Below are positions 16,840 through 24,685 of a stretch of DNA of 64,000 nt, one piece after another. The DNA comes from Chelatococcus sambhunathii (GTDB taxonomy: Bacteria; Pseudomonadota; Alphaproteobacteria; Rhizobiales; Beijerinckiaceae). Position 1 is the first letter of the stretch, and each line of letters opens with the position of its first letter. The notes beneath the pieces were generated by a model. That model searched no databases and was not told where the DNA came from. It was given only the letters and a program-made list of their open reading frames with translations. Position numbers and translations under genes: made by a program. The DNA lies in assembly GCF_001418005.1 (NCBI RefSeq), contig NZ_LIOL01000001.1, positions 666,139-730,138 of the forward strand, written 5' to 3'.

Positions 16840-16864
16840 AACGGAGTCCATTCAAAAAAGTTCC
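16840..16864 (-). promoter_or_regulatory. EcfG promoter of phyR
   Basis: Minus strand: GGAAC (16864-16860), 16-base spacer beginning with a T-run, CGTT (16843-16840). Exact consensus, directed at phyR (start 16747), leader about 85 bases. Confidence 0.82.
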
Positions 16865-16873
16865 GTTGGGTCA

Positions 16874-16898
16874 GGAACAATTTAAAACTCCGCCCATT
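16874..16898 (+). promoter_or_regulatory. Possible weak EcfG promoter of the second nepR
   Basis: Plus strand: a perfect GGAAC (16874-16878), a 16-base spacer and CATT (16895-16898), one base off CGTT. It points at nepR2 (start 16943). It is divergent from the phyR promoter, with only nine bases between their -35 boxes. The mismatch in the -10 lowers confidence. Confidence 0.45.
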
Positions 16899-16942
16899 AT
16901 CGATGGAGAGGCGGAAGTCGCAGACGGAACACGAGCAGGCAT

Positions 16943-17221
16943 ATGGGCGAAGACAAGGCCGCAAGCGGTGGGCGCTCCCAACGGCAGCAGGAACCGGCGT
17001 CGAGCGCGCCTCCAATTGGGGGCAGGGCCCCCCGCAGTCGTCCGGCCCTCGACAAGGATGTCCAGGTTCAGATCGGCCAGCAGTTGCGTGCCGTCTACGA
17101 CGATGTCTTGAGGCAGGAGGTGCCTGATCGCTTCATGAAGCTGCTGGCGGAACTCGACGCCAGAACGGGCGCCCCCCTCCCACGTGCGGACGAACCGGAC
17201 GAGGGCGAGGAAAAGCAATGA
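16943..17221 (+). CDS. Second NepR family anti-sigma factor
   Basis: 92 residues. The core at about 38-72, DKDVQVQIGQQLRAVYDDV then LRQEVPDRFMKLLAELD, is clearly homologous to the NepR encoded at 14337-14642, which has LRAMYDDVLDEPVPDRF at the same place. The flanks are disordered, with a very acidic C-terminus. It lies divergent from phyR and 119 bases upstream of a HisKA_2 sensor gene, rather than next to a sigma factor. It could be a second brake on EcfG, a competitor for PhyR-P, or specific for a sigma factor elsewhere. The start codon is uncertain, as the ribosome site (AGCAGG) is weak. Confidence 0.88.
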   Translation: MGEDKAASGGRSQRQQEPASSAPPIGGRAPRSRPALDKDVQVQIGQQLRAVYDDVLRQEVPDRFMKLLAELDARTGAPLPRADEPDEGEEKQ

Positions 17222-17340
17222 GGATCGATCGATTTGCTGGCGGTTTCCCTGATGATGGAAGCGTGTTGGCATGAACGGTCGCCGTCCGTGCCCTTAGGAT
17301 CGCGCATGCGCCCAGTGCACCGGTCGCGCTCCATGGGTCA

Positions 17341-19101
17341 GTGGACCGGCGAGCCATGACGATCCTTCGCAATGCCGGCACCGGCAGTCCCAACGAGGAC
17401 CGCAAGGTCCAGGCGATAGAAGGCGTCAACAGTCTCAGCCGCAGCCTGCGCGGCCGCCTCGTGGCGGCACTCGCGCTCGTGCTTCTTCCGGCCGCGCTGA
17501 TCGCTCTCGGCTGGACGGTGGCACAGAACCGCCAGCTGCGGCAGGAGCGGATCGATGCCGCCACCCAGGCCAACGCCTATGTCGCAGCACAGATCGACGA
17601 GGTGCTGCGGGAGGCACAGCTTGCAGCGGCAGAGCTCGAATCGCAGCTCGCAAAGACCGGCGCTGCAGCCGACAGTTGCAGCGCCGCCGCCGCCCCGGTC
17701 CTCGGCTCCTACCCGGAGCTGACGGCGGTTGCCGTCTTTACTGGTGACACATTGCGCTGCGCCTACGGCTTCGATCGTGATGCCCTCGTTGCCCGCGCCG
17801 GCACGACGACCCGGGAGCGACTGTCCACCCAACTCGCGCAAGGGCTCACCGCCGTTCTCGACAGCCCGGTCAGCGGCGGCCCGGTGCTGCTGGCAAGTGC
17901 AATCACCGCCAGAAGCAACCGCGATACGGTCGCGATCTTCTCCGTGTCGCACGTCATCTTCGAGATTGCTCTGCGGTCGGCGCGGGTGTCACAGGAGCAC
18001 GGCTCGATCGTCCTTTCACCGTCGGACCGCCTCGTCGCCGAGTACCGGACCGAGAATATCCCGGCCGATTGGCTACCGCGTGGGGGGATCTCCGCCCAGC
18101 AGTTCGGCAGCGGATCGCATGCCTTCATGGACGAGAGTCGCGGCGGCGATGGCTATCGCTATTTCGCAACCCGCTCGTCGCGGACGGGAGTGACGGTCCT
18201 CACCGGGTATCCGTCGGCAGCCTTCTTCAGCAACGAGCAGCGCCAGCTGTGGGGCGCCATCATGCCGCCCGTCATCATGCTGTTGGGCGCGACGATAGGC
18301 ATCGTCTTCGCCGTCGACCGGCTGGTGTTGCGCTGGCTGCACTACCTCAAGCGCCTGACGCGGGTCTACGGCAGCGGCCGCTTCTCCGTCCGGGCCGTGC
18401 GGCTCGTGCACGCGCCGAGCGAGCTCGCCGAGCTCGGCGAGGCCTTCGACAACATGGCCGAGAACATCGCCCAGCATGCCGAGGCGCTGGAGACGGTAGC
18501 CGAGGAGAAGTCGCAGCTGTTGCGCGAGCTTCATCACCGGGTCAAGAACAACTTCCAGGTCATCGTCAGCCTGCTCAGCCTGCACAAGCAGGCGCTGCCC
18601 GCGGAGCGGCGCGACGACATCCGGTTCATCGAGGATCACGTGCAGGCCATGGCCGTCGCCTATCGCGTCTGCTACGCGCTCGGTGACATCACCGACGCCC
18701 CGCTCACCGAGCTGCTGGAGGACGTGGTGGACGGCCTGCGCCGCTCCGCGGCGCTGCCTGCCGAGCAGGTGAGAATCGAGGTTGCCGCCCGCGACGTCAC
18801 GGTTGATCTCGACCGTGCCATCGGCATCGGCCTCTATCTCGCAGCACTGCTGCCGGCCTATCTGGACGAGGCGCAGCGCGCCCACAGGGCCGTCGAACTC
18901 ACGGCGGTGCGTCGGGAGAGCGGGCTCGTGCTGAGCTGCCGCTTCGCCGACGACGAGGCGGTCGGCTCGCTCAATCCGCTGCGCGAGCGCCTGACACGCG
19001 CTTATGTGCGCCAACTCGCCGCGCGGCCCCTCGACACCACCTGCGCCAGCGAGCGCAGCATCGAACTCGCCATGCCAGCGCCGGGGCCGGCCCCCGCTTG
19101 A
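17341..19101 (+). CDS. HisKA_2 sensor histidine kinase-like protein with degenerate ATPase domain (PhyK/PhyP type)
   Basis: 586 residues from a GTG at 17341 (an ATG at 17356 is an alternative). TM1 at about 40-60, a large periplasmic sensor region (about 61-300), TM2 at about 303-325, a HAMP-like stretch, then the HisKA_2 dimerisation box with ELHHRVKNNFQVIVSLLSLH; His399 is the expected phospho-acceptor. Where the ATP-binding N-box (NELxxNAxKH) should be, the sequence reads LYLAALLPAYLDEAQRA. The DxGxG element reads FADDEAVGSLNPL, and no second glycine box is seen. It therefore probably cannot autophosphorylate. Sphingomonas PhyP, beside the same genes, is a comparable protein that removes phosphate from PhyR. 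A kinase role is not excluded. Confidence 0.85.
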   Translation: MDRRAMTILRNAGTGSPNEDRKVQAIEGVNSLSRSLRGRLVAALALVLLPAALIALGWTVAQNRQLRQERIDAATQANAYVAAQIDEVLREAQLAAAELESQLAKTGAAADSCSAAAAPVLGSYPELTAVAVFTGDTLRCAYGFDRDALVARAGTTTRERLSTQLAQGLTAVLDSPVSGGPVLLASAITARSNRDTVAIFSVSHVIFEIALRSARVSQEHGSIVLSPSDRLVAEYRTENIPADWLPRGGISAQQFGSGSHAFMDESRGGDGYRYFATRSSRTGVTVLTGYPSAAFFSNEQRQLWGAIMPPVIMLLGATIGIVFAVDRLVLRWLHYLKRLTRVYGSGRFSVRAVRLVHAPSELAELGEAFDNMAENIAQHAEALETVAEEKSQLLRELHHRVKNNFQVIVSLLSLHKQALPAERRDDIRFIEDHVQAMAVAYRVCYALGDITDAPLTELLEDVVDGLRRSAALPAEQVRIEVAARDVTVDLDRAIGIGLYLAALLPAYLDEAQRAHRAVELTAVRRESGLVLSCRFADDEAVGSLNPLRERLTRAYVRQLAARPLDTTCASERSIELAMPAPGPAPA

Positions 19102-19785
19102 TCAGCCCTCGCCAAGCCGCCGCGACCAGTCCTCCACGATCCCGCGCTCCAGCCGCCGCACCGCCAGTGCCTTCCACGAGGCCGGCAGATGCGGCAGACG
19201 GGCGAGTTCCGCCAGAGCCTCGCGGTCGAGCATGTCGACATAGAGGACGTGGAGCACGCGCGACACCGGCCATTGCGGCTGCGGCCGCTCGAGGAGGACC
19301 ATCCGGTCGCCCGACGCGACCATCCCCGGCTCCAGCACCCGGTAGTACCACCCGGTGCGGCCGCTCTCCTGCACGCGCCGCGCCATGTCCTTGCGGCCGA
19401 AGCGGTGGTTCAGCTTCCAGCAGGGTTGCCGCGCCTGCGAGACCTGGACGAGCGCCGTGCCGGCCCGGAAGATGTCATCGATGCATACATGCGCTTCGGC
19501 GAGTCCCCGCGTGCGGAAGTTCTCGCCGAAGGCCGCCCGGTCGGGCAGGAACGACGACATATCGATGCCCTCTTTCGCCCAGGCTTCATAGTGTTCGGCC
19601 GGATAATGGTGCACCGCCTTGTCCGGCCCGCCGTGGTTCTTGCGGTCGCCTTGCTCGTCGCCGGTGAGCCCTTCCGCGAGGATCTCGACCGGCGCCTCGA
19701 GGCGCCGCTTGTCGATGGCGCTCAGAATGCCCTCGCGCGCATAGGGTACCGCCTTGCCGGCAAAGACAGCTTCAATCGTAACCAT
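19102..19785 (-). CDS. MOSC domain protein, YiiM-like
   Basis: 227 residues. The N-terminal part has QGDRKNHGGPDKAVHHYPAE, typical of YiiM, the middle the beta-strand MOSC core with FGENFRTRGL, and Cys122 in ARQPCWKLN is the expected molybdenum-cofactor ligand. A C-terminal helical extension (about 170-227) is present as in YiiM. Escherichia coli YiiM reduces N-hydroxylated bases and nucleosides such as 6-hydroxylaminopurine, a detoxification role. The gene converges with the sensor gene without any gap: the two stop codons abut to form TGATCA. Confidence 0.9.
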   Translation of the reverse strand: MVTIEAVFAGKAVPYAREGILSAIDKRRLEAPVEILAEGLTGDEQGDRKNHGGPDKAVHHYPAEHYEAWAKEGIDMSSFLPDRAAFGENFRTRGLAEAHVCIDDIFRAGTALVQVSQARQPCWKLNHRFGRKDMARRVQESGRTGWYYRVLEPGMVASGDRMVLLERPQPQWPVSRVLHVLYVDMLDREALAELARLPHLPASWKALAVRRLERGIVEDWSRRLGEG

Positions 19786-19872
19786 GGGCCCGGTGTCTCC
19801 TCGTTGGTCGACGTTCTAGCGGCACGCCGGCGAGGCCGGCATGCGCCACGGCGTCGCCGCCTGACCCGGGCG

Positions 19873-20391
19873 CTATTCGTCGCCGAACAACTCGGCGCAG
19901 CGCGAGAAGGAGAAGCCAGCCCCATCCGTATCCCGGTTGATGCGCACCGAGGTGATGACGCCCTGTGCATCGGTCGCGATCTGCGCTTCGCAGAATAGGT
20001 CGACGCGCCGCGCCGACTCGACGATGACGGCAGTCGGCATCATGGCACCGAAGGATGTCGACGTGGTCTTTGTGCGCGTGACGGTGGTGCCCGGCGCCGG
20101 ATTGGACACGGTTGTAACCGTGCGCTCGGAACGGTTGAGCGGCTGCGAAGGCCCTTGCGTCTGCACTCGCGCCGGCTGCACGTAGCTCGTCTCGCCGCCG
20201 CGCCAGGTGTAGATGGCCCCGCCGCCGTCAAGCTCGTAGCGCGACAGCGGCGGGCCGTTTTCCACGAAGAAGGCGTCAGCGGTCTGGCCGATCCACTTGC
20301 CTCGCAGTGCCTTGCTGGTCTCTTCCGTCGTCTTGCATCCGGCGACCACGACGCTTGCCGCGAGCGTCAGCGCGATTGCTGCCCACTTCAT
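19873..20391 (-). CDS. Hypothetical lipoprotein
   Basis: 172 residues. The N-terminal signal MKWAAIALTLAASVVVAGCK has a clear lipobox VAGC, with lipid attached to Cys19. After it comes a short region resembling small SmpA/OmlA-like beginnings (LRGKWIGQTADAFFVENGPP), then a Ser/Thr-rich middle, and a C-terminal part with two cysteines (DLFCEAQ, FSRCAEL) that could form a disulphide. No catalytic motif is recognised. It stands alone on the minus strand between the MOSC gene and the nucleotide-sugar genes. Confidence 0.82.
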   Translation of the reverse strand: MKWAAIALTLAASVVVAGCKTTEETSKALRGKWIGQTADAFFVENGPPLSRYELDGGGAIYTWRGGETSYVQPARVQTQGPSQPLNRSERTVTTVSNPAPGTTVTRTKTTSTSFGAMMPTAVIVESARRVDLFCEAQIATDAQGVITSVRINRDTDGAGFSFSRCAELFGDE

Positions 20392-20503
20392 CCCCGCCCC
20401 CCGAGTTCTGGCATCAGCCGGCGTCGTTCTTGCCGCCCCGCCACGGAAAGGGCAATAGGGCTGGAATATGACAAGCGCGCGTGAATGGAGGCTGCGCCCC
20501 TCC

Positions 20504-21799
20504 TCACAGACGCCAGTGCAGGACGTCCTTCGGCAGGCGCCCCGGCTTGATCGCTGAGCGCACGTCGATCACGACGGCGCCCGGCGCCAGCATCGAGGCG
20601 ATGCGGGCGCCCTCATCCGCGACATAGGCGCCGTGCGGGACGGCGAGCACCACCGCGTCGAGCGCGTCGAGGGCCCCCCAGTCGGCGAGGGCGACGCCAT
20701 AGGCGCGCTCGGCCTCGCGCGCTTCCGCCAGGGCATCGTGCACCAGCGGGCGGATGCCGTATTCGCCGAGTTCGGCGATGATGTCCGGCACGCGGCTGTT
20801 GCGCAGGTCCGGCACGTTCTCCTTGAAGGTGAGGCCGAGGATGGCGACGCGCGCCGTGTGCAGGTCGCGCCCGCGCGCCAGAAGCAGCTTCACCAGCTTC
20901 TCGCCGATGAAATGCCCCATCGCATCGTTGATGCGCCGCCCGGCGAGGATCATCTGCGGGTGGTAGCCGAGCGCCTCGGCCTTGGCGGTGAGGTAGTAGG
21001 GATCGACCCCGATGCAATGGCCGCCGACGAGGCCCGGCGAGAAGCGCTGGAAGTTCCATTTCGTCGCGGCCGCGTCGAGCACGTCGCTCGTGGCGATGCC
21101 CACCCGGTCGAAGATAAGGGCAAGCTCGTTCATCAGCGCGATATTGAGATCGCGCTGGGTGTTCTCGATGACCTTTGCCGCCTCCGCCACCTTGATGGAC
21201 GGCGCCTCGTGGATGCCGGCCCGCACCACCGCGCCATACACGGCCGCGACCGTCGCCCGCGTCGCCGGATCCGAGCCGGAGACGACCTTGGTAATCGTGG
21301 CGAACCGATGGGCGTGGTCGCCGGGGTTGATGCGCTCCGGCGAATAGCCGACCGTGAAGTCGCGACCGAAGATAAGGCCGCTCTCGGCCTCCAGCACCGG
21401 CACGCAGTCCTCCTCCGTCGCGCCGGGATAGACGGTCGATTCGTAAACGACGATGTCGCCCCGCTTCAGCACGCGCCCCACAGTGCGCGAGGCGGCGAGG
21501 AGCGGTCCGAGGTCGGGCAGGCGCTGGCGGGTGATCGGCGTCGGCACAGTGACGATGTGGAAGTCTGCCTCGCGCAGCGCCTGGGCATCGCCCGTCAGGT
21601 GGAGCAACGGCGCCGCCAGTTCCTGCGGCTCGACCTCGCCCGTCCGGTCGATGCCATCCTTCAGTTCCGCGATCCGGCCCGCGTCGATGTCGAAGGCGAT
21701 GACGCGATAGCCGCCCGCGGCGAAGGCGCAGGCCACCGGCAGGCCGACATAGCCGAGACCGACGACCGAAATGACCCGGTCCGGCCTGTCAGACACCAT
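20504..21799 (-). CDS. Nucleotide sugar dehydrogenase, UDP-HexNAc type (TviB/WbpA-like)
   Basis: 431 residues. Rossmann N-terminus VISVVGLGYVGLPVACAFA with GxGxxG at 14-19, the central helix region, and the active-site loop LVGGHCIGVDPYYL with nucleophile Cys262. The extended GGHCIGVDPYYLT form is usual for the UDP-N-acetylhexosamine dehydrogenases (Vi antigen and O-antigen pathways) rather than UDP-glucose dehydrogenase, whose loop is shorter. Reaction: two-step NAD-dependent oxidation of the sugar C6 to a uronic acid. The ATG at 21799 overlaps the epimerase gene by 11 bases, so both act together in making acidic sugar nucleotides for a surface polysaccharide. No glycosyltransferase is adjacent. 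Confidence 0.9.
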   Translation of the reverse strand: MVSDRPDRVISVVGLGYVGLPVACAFAAGGYRVIAFDIDAGRIAELKDGIDRTGEVEPQELAAPLLHLTGDAQALREADFHIVTVPTPITRQRLPDLGPLLAASRTVGRVLKRGDIVVYESTVYPGATEEDCVPVLEAESGLIFGRDFTVGYSPERINPGDHAHRFATITKVVSGSDPATRATVAAVYGAVVRAGIHEAPSIKVAEAAKVIENTQRDLNIALMNELALIFDRVGIATSDVLDAAATKWNFQRFSPGLVGGHCIGVDPYYLTAKAEALGYHPQMILAGRRINDAMGHFIGEKLVKLLLARGRDLHTARVAILGLTFKENVPDLRNSRVPDIIAELGEYGIRPLVHDALAEAREAERAYGVALADWGALDALDAVVLAVPHGAYVADEGARIASMLAPGAVVIDVRSAIKPGRLPKDVLHWRL

Positions 21800-22805
21800 A
21801 ATACTCCCGGTACCAGTCGACGAAGCGGCCGACACCGGTCTCGACCGAGGTCGAGGGCGCATAGCCGGTGTCGCGCGCGAGGGCGCTCGTGTCGGCGAAG
21901 GTGGCAGCCACGTCGCCGGGCTGCATCGGCAGCATATTGCAGACGGCCCTGCGTCCGAGCTTGGCCTCGAGGACGCGGACGAAGTCCATCAGCGGCACGG
22001 GGCTGCCGCGGCCGATATTGTAGATGCGGAAGGGGGCAACGCCGCTCGTGCCGGGATCGGGGTGTTCCGACGCCGGGTTCCAGGCGGAATCGGGCCGCGC
22101 CGGCCGGTCGAACACGCGCACCACGCCCTCAACAATGTCGTCGACAAAAGTGAAGTCGCGGCGCATGTCGCCGTTGTTATAGACGTCGATGGCCTCACCC
22201 GAGAGGATGGCGCGCGTGAACTTGAACAGCGCCATGTCCGGCCGCCCCCAAGGGCCGTAGACCGTGAAGAAGCGCAGCCCGGTGCATGCCAGCCCGTAGA
22301 GATGCGCATAGGAATGCGCCATCACCTCGTTGGCGCGTTTGGTGGCGGCATAGAGGCTCATCGGATGGCCGACGCCGTGCTGCTCCGAGAATGGCAGGGC
22401 GGCGTTGGCGCCATAGACGGAACTCGTCGAGGCATAGACCAGGTGCTCGATGCGCCCCTGCCGCGAGCATTCGAGGATGTTGAGAAAGCCGAGGAGATTG
22501 CTGCCGGCATAGGCATGCGGGTTCTCGACCGAATAGCGCACCCCCGCCTGCGCCGCGAGGTGAATGACCCCGCGTGGCCGATGGCGGGCAAAGACCGCCT
22601 CGAGCCCCGACCGATCGGCGACATCAACCCGCACCTCGGCGAAACCGGCGCGGCTGGCGAGCCGCGCGAGGCGCGCCTCTTTCAGGGCCGGGTCGTAGTA
22701 GTCGTTCACAATGTCGAGGCCGACCACGGATTCGCCGCGCGCCAGAAGCGCCTCGGCCGTGTGGTATCCGATGAAGCCGGCAGCGCCGGTGACGAGAATG
22801 GTCAT
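21789..22805 (-). CDS. UDP-glucuronate 4-epimerase (NAD-dependent SDR epimerase)
   Basis: 338 residues. NAD-binding GAAGFIG at 7-13, then VNDYYDPALKEARL, which is characteristic of UDP-glucuronate epimerases (LpsL/CapI group). Catalytic Ser128, Tyr152 and Lys156 are in STSSVYG and YAATK. GRPDMALFKFTRAIL and the C-terminal substrate region are complete. It interconverts UDP-glucuronate and UDP-galacturonate in the cytoplasm. First gene of a two-gene unit with the dehydrogenase; a 9-base-stem hairpin sits in its leader. Confidence 0.92.
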   Translation of the reverse strand: MTILVTGAAGFIGYHTAEALLARGESVVGLDIVNDYYDPALKEARLARLASRAGFAEVRVDVADRSGLEAVFARHRPRGVIHLAAQAGVRYSVENPHAYAGSNLLGFLNILECSRQGRIEHLVYASTSSVYGANAALPFSEQHGVGHPMSLYAATKRANEVMAHSYAHLYGLACTGLRFFTVYGPWGRPDMALFKFTRAILSGEAIDVYNNGDMRRDFTFVDDIVEGVVRVFDRPARPDSAWNPASEHPDPGTSGVAPFRIYNIGRGSPVPLMDFVRVLEAKLGRRAVCNMLPMQPGDVAATFADTSALARDTGYAPSTSVETGVGRFVDWYREYYGV

Positions 22806-22825
22806 GTGCCTGGCCCGTCCAGCTC

Positions 22826-22847
22826 GTCCGCCGCCGCAGCGGCGGAC
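22826..22847. repeat. Perfect hairpin upstream of the epimerase gene
   Basis: GTCCGCCGC-CGCA-GCGGCGGAC, a 9-base perfect stem 21 bases upstream of the epimerase start. It could be an operator or a leader stem-loop. The rest of the 214-base gap to the ABC transporter genes shows no other clear signal. Confidence 0.55.
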
Positions 22848-23019
22848 AGCGCTTCATAACCGCTGGCGCGGCCTTTGCACAGCCTCGCGGACATGCCCCT
22901 CAAGGACTGCCTCCCGCATGGGCACCTGTGCCCTTTCTCCACCCGGGATTGCCCATCGCACGCTCTTGACGCCCGTCCCTCGTCATGCCCTCGTATGGCG
23001 CAAAATGGGGGAACAATCC

Positions 23020-24678
23020 ATGTCCATGACCCGAACGCCCATCCACACGCCCATGATCGCCGTGAAAAATCTCTTCGCTCGCGGCTTCACCCGCCGTGGC
23101 CTTCTGGGCGCCACCGCGGCTGTCCTCATTGCCTCCACGAGCCCTGTCGTCCTCGCAGCGACCCCGAAGGATACGCTCGTCCTCGCCTGGGCGATCGACG
23201 ACATCATCACGCTCGACCCCGCCGAATCCTTCGAGATCAGCGCCGGCGAGATCATGGGCAACACTTATGACCGGCTGGTGCGCTTCGATGTGGCCGATCC
23301 CTCCAAGCTCTACGGCGACGTCGCCGAAAGCTGGACGGTCTCGGAAGACGGCAAGACCTATACCTTCAAGCTGAAGCCCGGCCTCAGGTTCGCCTCCGGC
23401 AACCCGCTGACGGCAGACGACGTCGCCTTCTCGCTGCAGCGCGCAGTCAAGCTTGACCTGTCGCCGGCCTTCATCCTCACCCAGTTTGGCCTGACGAAGG
23501 ACAATGTCGCGGAAAAAGTGAAGAAGATCGACGACCTCACCGTCGTGATCGAGACCGACAAGGCCTATGCGCCAACCTTCGTCCTCAATTGTCTCACCGC
23601 CAACGTCGCCGCCATCGTCGACAAGAAGCTCGTGCTCGAGCACGAGAAGGACGGCGACCTCGGCTACGCCTGGCTCAAGACGAACTATGCCGGCTCCGGC
23701 CCGATGAAGATCCGCGACTGGCGCGCCAACGAGATCCTGGCGCTCGAGCGCAACGACAACTACTACGGCGAGAAGGCCAAGCTGCCGCGCGTCATCTATC
23801 GCCACGTGAAGGAAAGCGCGACCCAGCGTCTCCTGCTGGAGAAGGGCGACGTGGACATCGCCCGCAACCTGAGCCCGGAAGATCTGGCGGCGGTGGAGAA
23901 GAACGCCGACATCGCCATCACCAACCGGCCCAAGGGCACGATCTACTACTTCAGCCTCAACCAGAAGAACCCGACCCTCGCCAAGCCCGAGGTACGCGAG
24001 GCGATGAAGTGGCTGGTCGATTACGACGCCATAGGCGCGACGCTGATCAAGGGCATCGGCACCATCCATCAGACCTTCCTGCCCATGGGTCTGCTCGGCG
24101 CCATCGACGAGAAGCCCTACAAGCTCGACATCGCCAAGGCCAAGGAATTGCTGGAGAAGGCGGGACTGAAGGACGGCTTCTCCGTCACCATGGACGTACG
24201 TCAGACGCAGCCGGTCGCCGGCATTGCCGAGGCCGTCCAACGTACCTTTGCCCAGGCCGGCATCAAACTCGAGATCATCCCCGGCGACGGCAAGCAGACG
24301 CTGACCAAGTACCGCGCCCGCAATCACGACATCTACATCGGCCAGTGGGGCGCCGACTACTGGGACCCCCACACCAACGCAGACACCTTCGCGCGCAACC
24401 CGGACAATTCCGACAATGCGGCCTCCAAGCCGCTTGCCTGGCGCAACGCCTGGGATATTCCGGAACTGACCAAGAAGGCTGATGCCGCCGTGCTCGAGCG
24501 TGACCCGGCCAAGCGCGTGGCGATGTACACCGAGTTGCAGCGCGACCTGCTGAAGACGAGCCCCTTCGTCATCATCTACCAGATGGTCGAGACCGCGGGC
24601 GTGCGGAAGAATGTCGAAGGTTTCGTCCTCGGCTCCACCTCCGATTCGACCTACGTCTTCAGGGTTTCCAAGAACTGA
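23020..24678 (+). CDS. ABC transporter substrate-binding protein, peptide/opine family (SBP_bac_5)
   Basis: 552 residues from the ATG at 23020. A Tat-type signal (RGFTRRGLLGATAAVLIAST, cleavage after VLA near residue 46) exports it to the periplasm. The mature protein starts TPKDTLVLAWAIDDIITLDP, followed by ESFEISAGEIMGNTYDRLV, the usual opening of DppA/OppA-like proteins, and it has the family's normal length. It delivers a short peptide or similar ligand to the permease pair encoded next. The start is set by GGGG upstream and by the signal peptide; the frame remains open further upstream without coding character. First gene of a five-gene operon. Confidence 0.92.
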   Translation: MSMTRTPIHTPMIAVKNLFARGFTRRGLLGATAAVLIASTSPVVLAATPKDTLVLAWAIDDIITLDPAESFEISAGEIMGNTYDRLVRFDVADPSKLYGDVAESWTVSEDGKTYTFKLKPGLRFASGNPLTADDVAFSLQRAVKLDLSPAFILTQFGLTKDNVAEKVKKIDDLTVVIETDKAYAPTFVLNCLTANVAAIVDKKLVLEHEKDGDLGYAWLKTNYAGSGPMKIRDWRANEILALERNDNYYGEKAKLPRVIYRHVKESATQRLLLEKGDVDIARNLSPEDLAAVEKNADIAITNRPKGTIYYFSLNQKNPTLAKPEVREAMKWLVDYDAIGATLIKGIGTIHQTFLPMGLLGAIDEKPYKLDIAKAKELLEKAGLKDGFSVTMDVRQTQPVAGIAEAVQRTFAQAGIKLEIIPGDGKQTLTKYRARNHDIYIGQWGADYWDPHTNADTFARNPDNSDNAASKPLAWRNAWDIPELTKKADAAVLERDPAKRVAMYTELQRDLLKTSPFVIIYQMVETAGVRKNVEGFVLGSTSDSTYVFRVSKN

Positions 24679-24685
24679 GGCCCGC

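Noticed and set aside
23010-23035. GGAAC before the ABC binding-protein gene as an EcfG promoter
   Set aside because: No CGTT-like box at 16-17 bases, and the site overlaps the start codon region.
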